DNA of 64,000 nucleotides, taken from the NCBI RefSeq assembly GCF_000721605.1, contig NZ_JOIZ01000015.1, positions 186,001-250,000 on the forward strand, read 5' to 3'. The first letter of the stretch is position 1. Each line of letters begins with the position of its first letter. Made by a program: the position numbers and the translations under genes. The DNA comes from Streptomyces sp. NRRL S-37 (GTDB taxonomy: Bacteria > Actinomycetota > Actinomycetes > Streptomycetales > Streptomycetaceae). Below, one piece after another: positions 1 to 8,654 of this stretch. The notes beneath the pieces were generated by a model. It saw nothing but the letters and a program-made list of their open reading frames with translations, ran no database searches and was not told the origin of the DNA.

Positions 1-555
1 CACGTCGGGCACTCGACGGGCGGCGGTGAGGTCGCACGGTACGTCGCGCGGGCGGAGCCGGGCCGGGTCGGGAAGGCGGTGCTGGTCGGCGCGGTTCCCC
101 CGGTCATGGTCAAGTCCGAGAGCAATCCCGGCGGAACGCCCATCGAGGTCTTCGACGGGCTCCGCGCGGCGCTGGCCGCCAACCGCGCGCAGTTCTACAT
201 CGACGTGCCGTCGGGTCCGTTCTACGGCTTCAACCGCCCCGGCGCGGAGGTCTCCCAGGGGCTGATCGACAACTGGTGGCGACAGGGCATGATGGGGGCG
301 GCCAACGCGCACTACGAGTGCATCAAGGCGTTCTCCGAGACCGACTTCACCGAGGATCTCAAGAAGATCGACGTCCCGGTCCTCGTCGCGCACGGCACCG
401 ACGACCAGGTCGTGCCGTACGAGGACTCCGCGCCGCTGACGGTCGAACTGCTGAGGTACGGCACCCTGAAGGCCTACGAGGGGTACCCCCACGGCATGCT
501 GGCGACGCACCCGGACGTCGTCAACCGCGACATCCTGGAATTCGTGAAGTCGTAG
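1..555 (+). CDS. alpha/beta hydrolase, non-heme chloroperoxidase type (5' end missing)
   Basis: The reading frame is open from the first base, so the start lies upstream of the window; 184 residues are visible. The fragment begins within the nucleophile elbow (GHSTGG, Ser at visible residue 5). It later shows the acid segment GTDDQVVP and the terminal histidine in YPHGM, which completes a Ser-Asp-His triad. This pattern and the WWRQGMMGA cap region fit the cofactor-free haloperoxidase/arylesterase family of cytoplasmic serine hydrolases. The natural substrate cannot be read from sequence. It is convergent with the MFS transporter gene downstream. Confidence 0.85.
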   Translation, partial: HVGHSTGGGEVARYVARAEPGRVGKAVLVGAVPPVMVKSESNPGGTPIEVFDGLRAALAANRAQFYIDVPSGPFYGFNRPGAEVSQGLIDNWWRQGMMGAANAHYECIKAFSETDFTEDLKKIDVPVLVAHGTDDQVVPYEDSAPLTVELLRYGTLKAYEGYPHGMLATHPDVVNRDILEFVKS

Positions 556-640
556 CCCGGCACCGGTACGACGGCTCGCGCCGGCATCGAGGACGAACCG
601 GCGCCGGCACCCTGCTCGTGGTGGGCCGTGCGGCCGGCGG

Positions 641-1831
641 TCATGTCCCCGCCGGCACCGGCCGCCGCAGCAGATAGCCGGCCGCGGCCACGACGAGGAC
701 TCCCATACAGGCGATGAACACCAGGCCCGCGCCCTCCAGGCCCATCGGTCCCGTCAGCAGCCCCACTCCGATGACCGGCACCGAGATGCCCAGGTACGCC
801 ACCACGAACAGCGTCGAGATCACCGCCGCGCGCCGGTCCGGCGGGGAGGCCCCGCTCACCGCGGACAGCGCTCCGCGGAACGCGAGCCCCTGGCCGAACC
901 CTCCGACGATCGCGCTCAGCACCACCAGCGTCAGCAGGTCCCAGTGCAACGCGCCCGCGAGCAGCGCCAGCCCGGCGAGGAGTCCGGCGCACCCCAGCGG
1001 CAGTGACCGGACCGTGCCGACCCGGCCGGCGGCCAGTTGTCCGCCGGTCGAGGTGAAGAAGGCCAGCGCCACGACCAGGCCGCTCACGGCGTGGTCGGTC
1101 ACGTCCAGGTACCGCGCGAGGAAGGCCGGGCTGACGGAGGTGAACACGCCGAGCAGGGCGAATCCCACGAACGAGGCGGTCGCCGCCGGGCCGAACACCG
1201 GCCGCACCCGGGGCGGCACGCCGGGCCGCCGCGGCCGTACGGTGCTCAGCGGGCGGCGCTCCGCCACGGTCTCCGGGAGCCGCAGCAGGACGGCGGCCGA
1301 ACAGGCAACCAGGGCGAGGTGCACGGCGAACGGCAGGTACAGCGGCCAGGGCGCGTACTCGGCGAGGACTCCGGCGAGCAGCGGACCGCAGCCGAGGCCG
1401 CCCATGTTGACGGCGGTGGCGACGAACGTGGCCCGTGAGGTTCCGCCGGGCGGCGCCGACTCCATGACGTACGCCGTGGCGGCCCCGGTGAACAGTCCGG
1501 CGGAGAACCCCGACAGCAGCCGTCCGGCGTACAGCCAGCCCAGCGCGGTGGCGCACAGGAAGCAGACGGCGCTCGCGGCCGCGCAGCCCAGCCCCCACAG
1601 CAGCACCGGACGTCTGCCCACGGCGTCCGAGGCGTCGCCGGCCAGCAGCAGCACTCCGATGACCGCGAAGGCGTACGCGGCGTAGACGACGGTGACCGTC
1701 AGCTCGGAGAAGCCGAACTTCTGCTGGTACAGGGGGTAGAGCGGGGTGGGCAGCGTGGTGCCGGTCATGCACACCGCGAACACCGCGCCGCCGAGCAGAC
1801 ACACCCGCCATCCGTGACGATCACCGGCCAT
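641..1831 (-). CDS. MFS transporter
   Basis: This 396-residue protein has about twelve hydrophobic segments and no signal peptide, as expected of a major facilitator superfamily exporter or permease in the cytoplasmic membrane. The N-terminal TLPTPLYPLYQQKFG segment and the following loop with GRRPVLL resemble the MFS loop 2-3 region. The start is the ATG at 1831. It runs convergently to the hydrolase and is separated by 55 bases from the sugar permease gene upstream, with no sign that it belongs to the sugar operon. Substrate unknown; drug or metabolite efflux is the usual role for this type. Confidence 0.85.
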   Translation of the reverse strand: MAGDRHGWRVCLLGGAVFAVCMTGTTLPTPLYPLYQQKFGFSELTVTVVYAAYAFAVIGVLLLAGDASDAVGRRPVLLWGLGCAAASAVCFLCATALGWLYAGRLLSGFSAGLFTGAATAYVMESAPPGGTSRATFVATAVNMGGLGCGPLLAGVLAEYAPWPLYLPFAVHLALVACSAAVLLRLPETVAERRPLSTVRPRRPGVPPRVRPVFGPAATASFVGFALLGVFTSVSPAFLARYLDVTDHAVSGLVVALAFFTSTGGQLAAGRVGTVRSLPLGCAGLLAGLALLAGALHWDLLTLVVLSAIVGGFGQGLAFRGALSAVSGASPPDRRAAVISTLFVVAYLGISVPVIGVGLLTGPMGLEGAGLVFIACMGVLVVAAAGYLLRRPVPAGT

Positions 1832-1886
1832 GTCCCGACGCTAACGCCTCACCCGGCCCCGGTCCCCCGGTGGCACGCCACCGGGG

Positions 1887-2831
1887 TCACTGACCGCCGA
1901 GACCGGTCGTCGCCACCGACTTCACGATGTGCCGCTGGAAGAAGACGAACACCAGCACGAGGGGCAGCGCGGCCAGTACCGAGGACGCCATGGTCTGGGC
2001 GTAGTTCACGCCGTACGCGTCCTTCACCGCGGTGATGCCGACCGGCAGGGTCATCAGTGCCGGGTCGGAGGTGGACACGAACGGCCACATGAAGTTGTTC
2101 CACGCGCCGATGAACACGAAGATCGACACCGCGGCGAGCATCGGGCGGGACAGCGGCAGCATCACGGACCAGAAGATCCGGGCGTGGCCGGCGCCGTCGA
2201 TGCGGGCCGCCTCCTCCAGCTCGCGCGGGAGGGAGTCGAAGTGCTTCTTCAGGATGAAGACCATCACCGGCGCGACCGTCTGCGGCAGGATCACCGCCGC
2301 GTAGGTGTCCACCAGGTCCAGGGTGAGCATCTGCTGGAACCACGGCACGATCAGGAGCTGCGGCGGCACCAGGATCGACGCCATGGTGACGGTGAACAGC
2401 CACCGCCGGCCGCGGAACAGCGTGCGGGAGAAGGCGTAGCCGGCCATCGCGGACACGGCCACGGTGATGACGGTGACGGCCGCCGCGATGAAGAAGCTGT
2501 TCAGCATCCACAGGGGCAGGTCGCCGCGCTCGATCACGGTGCGGAAGCCGTCCAGGGTGAAGCCGCCCCGCGGCCAGATCCAGTGCAGCGGATCACTGGC
2601 GTCCTGCTCGGACTTGAACGCCGTGAGCACCGCCCAGGCCATCGGCAGCAGCCAGATCAGCGCCATGACCGCGAGGGCCGCCAGGGCCAGCGCGCGGGCG
2701 AGCCGGCCCGGGCCGAGGGTGAGGTGGGGTCCGCGCCCCGGGACCGGCCGGTCGCGGTGGGCGCGGCGGGCGGCGGGGAGCGGGGAGACCGAACGGCGCG
2801 CGGGCCGTGTCGGGACGTCGATGGAGGTCAT
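1887..2831 (-). CDS. carbohydrate ABC transporter permease, MalG family
   Basis: This 314-residue inner-membrane permease has six hydrophobic segments after a basic cytoplasmic N-terminus of about 45 residues. The EAA loop that docks on the ATPase is visible as EEAARIDGAGHARIFW followed by VMLPL. It forms the translocation channel with the MalF-type partner encoded just upstream; the two genes are separated by one base (stop at 2833, ATG at 2831), so translation is probably coupled. No ATPase gene is present. As in other Streptomyces CUT1 systems, a shared ATPase such as MsiK probably energises it. It is last in the binding protein-MalF-MalG operon. Confidence 0.93.
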   Translation of the reverse strand: MTSIDVPTRPARRSVSPLPAARRAHRDRPVPGRGPHLTLGPGRLARALALAALAVMALIWLLPMAWAVLTAFKSEQDASDPLHWIWPRGGFTLDGFRTVIERGDLPLWMLNSFFIAAAVTVITVAVSAMAGYAFSRTLFRGRRWLFTVTMASILVPPQLLIVPWFQQMLTLDLVDTYAAVILPQTVAPVMVFILKKHFDSLPRELEEAARIDGAGHARIFWSVMLPLSRPMLAAVSIFVFIGAWNNFMWPFVSTSDPALMTLPVGITAVKDAYGVNYAQTMASSVLAALPLVLVFVFFQRHIVKSVATTGLGGQ

Positions 2832-2832
2832 G

Positions 2833-3765
2833 TCACTTCTCCCTGCGGCGAAGGGCGACGAACTGCACGGCGGAGGCGAGGACGATGAGGGTGAAGAAGA
2901 CGTAGGCGATGGCGGAGGCGTAGCCGAGGCGGTAGCCGGTGAAGCCCATGTCGTAGAGGTACTCGACGACGGGGCGGGTGGAGCCGTCGGGTCCGCCCTT
3001 GGTGAGCAGGTACACCTGGTCGAAGACCTTCAGCGAGGCGAGGATCTGCAGCACCGTGACGACGCCGATGATGCGCCGCAGCTGCGGGAGCGTCACGTGC
3101 CACAGCCGCCGCCAGGCGCCGGCGCCGTCCAGGGCGGCGGCCTCGTAGAGGTGGTCGGGCACGGCTTGCAGCGCGGCCAGGAACAGCAGGAAGTTGAAGC
3201 CGACGGTCCACCACAGGGTGGCGATCACGATGGCGTACAGGGCGACGGACTCGTCGCTGAGCCAGGCGAACCCGTCCAGTCCGACCGCTTGCAGCAGGTG
3301 GTTGTAGAGGCCGAGGTCCGGCTGGTACAGCCAGCCCCACAGCAGGCCGATCACACCGACCGGCAGCAGGTAGGGGGCGAAGAACGCGAGCCGCCACACC
3401 CACTGTCCGGGCAGCCCGGTGTACACCAGCAGGGCCATGCCGAGGGCGACGACCACCAGGGGCACGGTGGAGACGACGGTGAACCACACGGTGTGCCACA
3501 GCGAGCGCCACATCTCGGCGTCGCCGAGCGCCTCCGTGTAGTTGTCCAGTCCGATGAACGACGGGTCCTGGGCGGCGAGCGAGGTGTCGGTGAGGCTCAT
3601 CCAGGCGCCCTGGACCAGCGGCCAGAGCATGAAGAGGACGAACAGGACGAGGAACGGCAGGGCGAAGAGGAGCCCCGGGGAGAAGGCGCGGCGCGGTGTC
3701 GCACCGGGTCCCCGGGCAGGGCGGGCGGCCTTCGGACGGCCGCGGGAAGCGAGTTCGGTGGACAT
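2833..3765 (-). CDS. carbohydrate ABC transporter permease, MalF family
   Basis: This 310-residue inner-membrane permease of the CUT1 sugar family starts at the ATG at 3765. It has a basic N-terminus, six membrane spans and the conserved loop EAAALDGAGAWRRLWHV then TLPQL. It lies 22 bases downstream of the solute-binding lipoprotein gene and directly upstream of the MalG-type partner. The three genes form one operon for oligosaccharide uptake. The sugar is not determined by the sequence; the neighbouring intracellular GH2 enzyme suggests that a short oligosaccharide enters intact and is hydrolysed inside. Confidence 0.93.
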   Translation of the reverse strand: MSTELASRGRPKAARPARGPGATPRRAFSPGLLFALPFLVLFVLFMLWPLVQGAWMSLTDTSLAAQDPSFIGLDNYTEALGDAEMWRSLWHTVWFTVVSTVPLVVVALGMALLVYTGLPGQWVWRLAFFAPYLLPVGVIGLLWGWLYQPDLGLYNHLLQAVGLDGFAWLSDESVALYAIVIATLWWTVGFNFLLFLAALQAVPDHLYEAAALDGAGAWRRLWHVTLPQLRRIIGVVTVLQILASLKVFDQVYLLTKGGPDGSTRPVVEYLYDMGFTGYRLGYASAIAYVFFTLIVLASAVQFVALRRREK

Positions 3766-3787
3766 CTGCTGCCTCCTTCGCGGCGGC

Positions 3788-5158
3788 TCAGGCCGGGCTG
3801 GGCTTGGAGAGGGCGGTGTTGATCCGCTCGACCATGGCGCGGGCCGCGCGGTCGGGCGCCAGGCCGTCGAGCAGTGCCTGCTGGAGCACCTGCGACATGG
3901 AGTTCTGGAAGTCGGAGCCGGCTCCGGCGAACCAGACGGCCGGGTCGAGCACCACGTGGTCGGCCGCCTGCGCGTACCGCGCCTGCGGCTCCAGCCGCGC
4001 GTACTCCCGGGTGCGGGTCACCGGCTGGTAGGCGGGGATGTGACCGGCCTTCGCCCAGGTCTGGCCGGTCTTGAGGATCGCGGCCACCGCCTGGTGGGTG
4101 CGCCTGCGGTGTGCCTCGTCGGGATCGGGCCGGTGCGGCAGCACGAAGGAGTGGGAGTCGGCGTAGACCGCCGGGGTGCCGAACACGGTGGGGAAGGGCG
4201 CGGCCCCGAGCTTCGGGTCGGCGGCCCGGAAGGTGCCGAGTTCCCATTCGCCGGAGAGGATCATGGCGCTCTGGCCGTTGGTGAAGTTGGCGAGGGCGGC
4301 CGGGTAGTCGAGGCGGCGCGGGTTGGCGCGGCCGTCGACCAGTTTCTGCATGAAGGCGATGACCTCGGTCATCGCGTCGGTGTTCGCCGTGACCTCCCCG
4401 CCGATGGGCAGGTCGAAGTCGTTGCCGGTCTGCCGGTAGAGCCCGTAGAACAGCCGCCAGCCCTGTGCCGTGTCGTTGACGTAGCCGAAGGCGATGCCCT
4501 GCTTGCCGGAGGCCTTGGCCAGTTCCCGGCCGGCTTCGAGGAACCGCTCGGGGGTGGAGAAGGCGTCCTGGTCGAGGCTTCCGTCGCCGGTCAGCAGTCC
4601 GGCCTCGCGGACGGGTTCCGGGTGGTAGAAGACGATGAACGGGTGGGTGTCCAGCGGGATGGCGAAGGTCCGGTTCTCGAACTGGGTGCGGCCCCAGACC
4701 GCCTCGGCGAAGTCCTGTTCGCGGACGCCGAATTCGGCGAGCAGGTCGGTGTCCCAGGGGTCGAGCAGTCCGAGCGGCGCGTATCCGGCCAGGCGCGACA
4801 TGTGGGAGACGGCGACGTCCGGGCCGCGCCCGCCGGCCGAGGCCATGGCGAGCTTGGTGTAGTAGGGCGTGCCCCATTCCAGCACGGTCCGCTCGACGCG
4901 GGTGCCGGGCATCTCGGACCGTGCGGTGCCGATGAGTTCGTCGAGCAGGGCGCCGTCGGCGCCGCTGAACAGGTCCCACATCCGCACGGTGCGCGGGTCC
5001 GACGCGGCGGACGCGGATCCGCAGCCGGCGAGCGCCCCGCCGCCGAGGAGTACGGCGGCGGAGGCCAACGAGGCCCGGAGCAGGCCCCGTCGGGACGGCG
5101 CGGCGCGGCTGCCGTCCGGCGGGGCGGAGGCGGCCCGTGGGCCAGGCAGGTCGACCAT
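3788..5158 (-). CDS. extracellular solute-binding lipoprotein (family 1) of the MalFG-type importer
   Basis: This 456-residue sugar-binding lipoprotein starts at the ATG at 5158, behind an AGAAAGG ribosome site. Residues 1-45 form a twin-arginine-like basic stretch (SRRGLLRASL), a hydrophobic core and a lipobox (GALAGC), so the mature protein is anchored to the outer face of the membrane. The rest has the family 1 fold, with RTVRMWDLFSG at the start of the mature domain. It is the first gene of the binding protein-MalF-MalG operon and has its own CATCGATG operator 16 bases upstream. The frame stays open upstream into the GH2 gene, but the lipoprotein leader and operator fix the start here. 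Confidence 0.92.
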   Translation of the reverse strand: MVDLPGPRAASAPPDGSRAAPSRRGLLRASLASAAVLLGGGALAGCGSASAASDPRTVRMWDLFSGADGALLDELIGTARSEMPGTRVERTVLEWGTPYYTKLAMASAGGRGPDVAVSHMSRLAGYAPLGLLDPWDTDLLAEFGVREQDFAEAVWGRTQFENRTFAIPLDTHPFIVFYHPEPVREAGLLTGDGSLDQDAFSTPERFLEAGRELAKASGKQGIAFGYVNDTAQGWRLFYGLYRQTGNDFDLPIGGEVTANTDAMTEVIAFMQKLVDGRANPRRLDYPAALANFTNGQSAMILSGEWELGTFRAADPKLGAAPFPTVFGTPAVYADSHSFVLPHRPDPDEAHRRRTHQAVAAILKTGQTWAKAGHIPAYQPVTRTREYARLEPQARYAQAADHVVLDPAVWFAGAGSDFQNSMSQVLQQALLDGLAPDRAARAMVERINTALSKPSPA

Positions 5159-5173
5159 GGCACTACCTTTCTC

Positions 5174-5185
5174 TACATCGATGTA
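5174..5185. promoter_or_regulatory. LacI-family operator, class A (TACATCGATGTA)
   Basis: This perfect 12-base palindrome lies between the GH2 stop and the binding lipoprotein start, 16 bases upstream of that start. The same core CATCGATG recurs at 7153 and 21170. It gives the transporter genes their own control point in addition to the site in front of the GH2 gene. Assignment to the LacI protein encoded at 7272 is inference. Confidence 0.75.
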
Positions 5186-5268
5186 CATCACCGGCGGACG
5201 CCGCGGACGACATGCCGTGCGGACGGGGTCCCGGTTCCGGTCGTCCGCCGGGCCGGGAGCGGATCGTC

Positions 5269-7095
5269 TCAGCCGGCGGATTCGAAGGCGGCCGCGCGCT
5301 GCTGGACGCGGCGCAGTTCGGCGGTGTCGAACTTCTCGGCGCGGTCGAATCCGTAGACGCCGTTGCGTTCCTGGAAGACGTCGGTGAGCTGCGTGTAGCA
5401 GTAGCCGAACATGTCCGGGTCGTCGAGCAGGACGTCCACCAGGCCGGTGAAGCGGGCCAGGAACTCCTCGGTGGTGCGCGGCCGTTCGCCGTATCCCCAG
5501 GAGGTCCCGCGCTCGTCGCCGGCGGCGGTCGCGGCGACGGCCGCGTCCCACCAGATGCCGCCGAACTCGCTGCAGAAGTAGGGCTGTCCGCGGTAGGGGA
5601 CGGACCAGTCGCGGCCGTCGGGTGCGGTGTTGACGTACGGGCGGTCCTCGGCGAGTCCGGCCATGGTCCCGGCGAAGGCGCGCGGGTCCTGCTCGTAGCA
5701 GTGCGCGTCGTAGACGTCGGTCTCGGGCACGCGGTGGGCGTAGCCGGAGGCGTCGATCACCGGGCGGCTGGGGTCGGCCTGCTTGGTGGCCAGGAACATC
5801 GCCCGGGTGACGTCGTCGAGCTGGGTGATCCGGTCGTGCAGGTGCTGGTACGTCTCGTTGAGCGGGCACCAGCCGATGATCGACGGGTGGGAGTGGTCGC
5901 GCTCCAGGGCCTCCAGCCACTGGGCGACGTAACTGGCGTCGGGGCGCTGGTTGTCGTCGCGTACGCCGGTCTCGCAGCCCCAGTCGCCGAACTCGCCCCA
6001 CACCAGGTAGCCGAGGCGGTCGGCGTGGTAGAGGTAGCGCTCCTCGAACACCTTCTGGTGCAGCCGGGCCCCGTTGAAGCCCGCCCGCAGCCCGAGTTCG
6101 ATGTCGCGTACGAGGTCGGCGTCGGTGGGCGCGGTCATCAGGCCGTCCGGGTAGTAGCCCTGGTCGAGCACCAGCCGCTGGAACACCGGCTCGCTGTTGA
6201 TCAGGACCCGCTTGCCGTGGAGGGCGACCGAGCGCAGTCCGGCGTACGACGTCGCCTCGTCGACGATTCCGCCCTCCGCGTCGAGGAACTCGAAGCGCAG
6301 GCCGTACAGGTGCGGGTCGGCCGGGGACCAGGTGCGCAGCCGGTCCTCGGGCACGGTCAGCACCAGCCGGGGGCACAGGTCGAGGTCGGCGCGGGCGGAG
6401 GCGGACACGACCTCGCCGTGCTCGTCCGTGAGGACCGCCCGCACCCGGTGGCCCGGCAGGTTGCCGGTGACCGGGAGGTCGATGTGGAAGGAGCCCGAGC
6501 CCAGGTCGGGGGTGATCCGCGGGCGCTTGAGGCGGGCCGTGGCCGGCACCGGTTCGAGCCACACGGTCTGCCAGATCCCGGTGGTCCGGGTGTAGTGGCA
6601 GTGGGTGTTGGCGTACCAGGTGGCCTGCTTGCCGCGGGCCTGCGGGCCGTGCCGGGTGTCGCGGGCGCGGACCACGATCACGGCCTCCTCACCGGGCGCG
6701 GCCGCCCCGCGCAGTTCCGCGGTGAAGGGGGTGAAGCCGCCGCGGTGGCGGGCCACCTCGGTGCCGTTGACCCAGACGGTGGCGTCGTGGTCCACCGCCC
6801 CGAAGTGCAGCAGTACGTCGCTGCCGGACCACTCGGCCGGGATCGTGACCGTGCGCCGGTACCAGACGGCCTCCAGAAAGTCCGTGTCGCCGATGCCCGA
6901 CAGCTCGGACTCGGGACAGAAGGGCACGAGGATCTCGCCCGCGAGGTCGCGGTCGCGCAGTCCGCGCTCCAGTCCGCTGTCCCCGCGGTCCGTCTCGAAC
7001 TGCCAGCGGCCGTTGAGGTTCAGCCAGGCCTCGCGGACGAACTGGGGCCGGGGGTACTCCGGACGCGGGACGTCCGAGGACAGGGGCGTGCTCAT
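5269..7095 (-). CDS. intracellular glycoside hydrolase family 2
   Basis: This 608-residue enzyme lacks a signal peptide, so it should act in the cytoplasm on imported oligosaccharides. Domain order is sugar-binding jelly roll (about 15-180, opening PRPEYPRPQFV), immunoglobulin-like domain (about 180-285) and TIM barrel (about 285-600). The acid/base is Glu414 in PLNETYQ and the nucleophile Glu510 in CSEFGG. I chose the ATG at 7095 because GAGGAG lies six bases before it; the ATG at 7107 has no ribosome site. It is divergent from a LacI gene, with a class A operator between. Its barrel resembles the two secreted GH2 enzymes nearby. Specificity is unproven; beta-D-galactofuranosidase or arabinofuranosidase is plausible. 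Confidence 0.9.
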   Translation of the reverse strand: MSTPLSSDVPRPEYPRPQFVREAWLNLNGRWQFETDRGDSGLERGLRDRDLAGEILVPFCPESELSGIGDTDFLEAVWYRRTVTIPAEWSGSDVLLHFGAVDHDATVWVNGTEVARHRGGFTPFTAELRGAAAPGEEAVIVVRARDTRHGPQARGKQATWYANTHCHYTRTTGIWQTVWLEPVPATARLKRPRITPDLGSGSFHIDLPVTGNLPGHRVRAVLTDEHGEVVSASARADLDLCPRLVLTVPEDRLRTWSPADPHLYGLRFEFLDAEGGIVDEATSYAGLRSVALHGKRVLINSEPVFQRLVLDQGYYPDGLMTAPTDADLVRDIELGLRAGFNGARLHQKVFEERYLYHADRLGYLVWGEFGDWGCETGVRDDNQRPDASYVAQWLEALERDHSHPSIIGWCPLNETYQHLHDRITQLDDVTRAMFLATKQADPSRPVIDASGYAHRVPETDVYDAHCYEQDPRAFAGTMAGLAEDRPYVNTAPDGRDWSVPYRGQPYFCSEFGGIWWDAAVAATAAGDERGTSWGYGERPRTTEEFLARFTGLVDVLLDDPDMFGYCYTQLTDVFQERNGVYGFDRAEKFDTAELRRVQQRAAAFESAG

Positions 7096-7148
7096 GCTGC
7101 TCCTCATCAGTGCAGGTGCGCTGCGTACGGGGTCATGCGACCATACGA

Positions 7149-7162
7149 TTACATCGATGTAA
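7149..7162. promoter_or_regulatory. LacI-family operator, class A (TTACATCGATGTAA)
   Basis: This perfect 14-base palindrome sits in the divergent region between the GH2 gene (start 7095) and the LacI gene (start 7272). It can control both, and is the best example of the class A operator. Related sites lie at 5174-5185, 21167-21180 and, weaker, 37583-37596. Confidence 0.82.
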
Positions 7163-7271
7163 ATGGCGGCGGCGGAAAGTTTTCGACGGAACGGTCCACG
7201 CCGCCCGCGGCCCCGTCCGGCGGAGCTGCCGTTACGATCCCCCCGTCAGCGGGAGGGACGAGAAGGGAAGC

Positions 7272-8285
7272 ATGGGCAGGCCCAGGATCAAGGACGTCGC
7301 ACAGTACGCCGGCGTCTCGGCGAAGACCGTGTCGAACGTCCTCAACGACTACGAGCACGTCTCCGAGCAGACCCGGACCGCGGTGCGGGAGGCCATCGAC
7401 GCGCTCGGCTACCGGGTCAACATCGCCGGACGGCAGCTCCGCCGGGGCCGTACGGGCATGATCGCGCTGGCCGTGCCGGACCTGGACGTCGCCTATTTCG
7501 CCGAAGTGGCCCGGCACGTCATGGCGGAGACCGAACGCCGGGGCAGCACCACGCTGCTGGTCGAGACCGGCGGACGGCACGAGAAGGAGCTGGCCGCGGT
7601 GCGCGGGTTCGACGCCCAGTTCACCGACGGCGTCATCCTCTCGCCGCTCGCCCTGCTCCCCCGCGACCTGGCCGATCGTGACACCCGGCTGCCGCTGGTG
7701 CTGCTGGGTGAGTGCAACCTGCCCGGCAGCGCCGACCATGTCGCGATCGACAACGTGACGGCGGCGCGCGAGGCGACCGAGCACCTGCTGTCGCGGGGGC
7801 GCCGGCGCATCGCGGTGATCGGCGGTGACCCGCACGGATCGCGGAACACCAGCCGGCTGCGTACGGTCGGCCACCAGGAGGCCCTGGCCGCGGCCGGGGT
7901 CGAACCGCGCGACGAACTGATCCTTCCCGTCCCCGCGTTCCGCTGGGCCGACGGAGCCGCCGCCGCCCGCGCCCTCATGCGGCTGCCAAAGCGGCCGGAC
8001 GCGATGCTCTGCCTCAACGACCACTTGGCGCTGGGGGCGATACGGGCCCTGCACGAGGACGGCTGGACGGTGCCGAAGGACCTGGACGTGGTCGGGTTCG
8101 ACGACATCGAGGCCACCCGGTTCAGCATCCCCACCGTCACCACCGTCGCCCCGGACAAGCGGGGCATCGCGCGGCGGGCGGTGGAGCTGCTGCTGGACCG
8201 TATCGACGCGGACGGGCCGGGCGGGCCGGCGGTCGACGAGACGGCGGGGCACCGGCTGATCGTGCGGGAGAGTTCGGGAGGGTGA
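7272..8285 (+). CDS. LacI-family transcriptional regulator 1
   Basis: This 337-residue repressor begins GRPRIKDVAQYAGVSAKTV, a LacI helix-turn-helix (residues 6-26). A hinge helix follows, then a periplasmic-binding-protein-like sensor domain (about 62-337) that opens TGMIALAVPDLDVAYFAEV and ends with the typical GIARRAVELLLDRI segment. The start is the ATG at 7272, preceded by GAAGGGAAG. It is transcribed divergently from the GH2 and importer genes, with a perfect class A palindrome between them. The simplest reading is local repression relieved by a sugar. The specificity pair (LacI Tyr17-Gln18 equivalents) is Ala17-Lys18. Confidence 0.93.
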   Translation: MGRPRIKDVAQYAGVSAKTVSNVLNDYEHVSEQTRTAVREAIDALGYRVNIAGRQLRRGRTGMIALAVPDLDVAYFAEVARHVMAETERRGSTTLLVETGGRHEKELAAVRGFDAQFTDGVILSPLALLPRDLADRDTRLPLVLLGECNLPGSADHVAIDNVTAAREATEHLLSRGRRRIAVIGGDPHGSRNTSRLRTVGHQEALAAAGVEPRDELILPVPAFRWADGAAAARALMRLPKRPDAMLCLNDHLALGAIRALHEDGWTVPKDLDVVGFDDIEATRFSIPTVTTVAPDKRGIARRAVELLLDRIDADGPGGPAVDETAGHRLIVRESSGG

Positions 8286-8332
8286 GGGGCCGGGCCGTTC
8301 CGGACGGCGGCCCGCCCGCCCATGGCCACGGG

Positions 8333-8392
8333 GCCGCTCCGGTGGGCGGATGCCGTCGGCGCATCCGGCGGCGGGACACCGACCGGAGCGGC
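8333..8392 (+). terminator. nested hairpin downstream of LacI regulator 1
   Basis: GCCGCTCCGGT (8333-8343) pairs with ACCGGAGCGGC (8382-8392). Inside the loop, CGGATGC (8347-8353) pairs with GCATCCG (8361-8367). It begins 48 bases after the stop and has no U tract. Termination is likely but not certain. Confidence 0.5.
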
Positions 8393-8526
8393 TCTCCCGC
8401 CAGGACGGCCCGCCGACGGCGTGCCGCCGGGAGATCCGCTCCCCTCGCGCCCCCAGGGCCCGCGTCCGGGGGACGTCCGGGCCCGTGCGGTCCGCGGGCC
8501 GTTCCCGACACGCCCCCGTTCGCGCC

Positions 8527-8563
8527 TTGTCAGTGTCACGGAACGGCATGTATAACGTTGTAA
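8527..8563 (+). promoter_or_regulatory. promoter and overlapping operator of LacI regulator 2
   Basis: TTGTCA (8527-8532) and TATAAC (8551-8556) are separated by 18 bases and form a good vegetative-type promoter. A near-palindrome, GTATAACGTTGTAA (8550-8563), overlaps the -10 box and shares the AACGTT core with the perfect palindrome at 20975-20988. This suggests autoregulation by the gene that follows. Confidence 0.65.
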
Positions 8564-8654
8564 AACTTGAGCCCAGCGGCTCGGCGCACGGCTCGTGGTG
8601 ACGGCGCGCATCCGCACCGACCGACCGGGGCGGGCCGCTCACGAAGGGATTGCC

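Larger units (their letters stand above)
8286..8654. other. intergenic region between the two lacI-type genes
   Basis: No gene is supported here. It holds a nested hairpin (8333-8392) after the first regulator and a promoter with an overlapping operator (8527-8563) before the second. Confidence 0.7.

Noticed and set aside
5159..6562. Upstream extension of the binding lipoprotein frame into the GH2 gene
   Set aside because: The frame is a shadow of the GH2 gene; the lipoprotein signal and ribosome site define the start at 5158.
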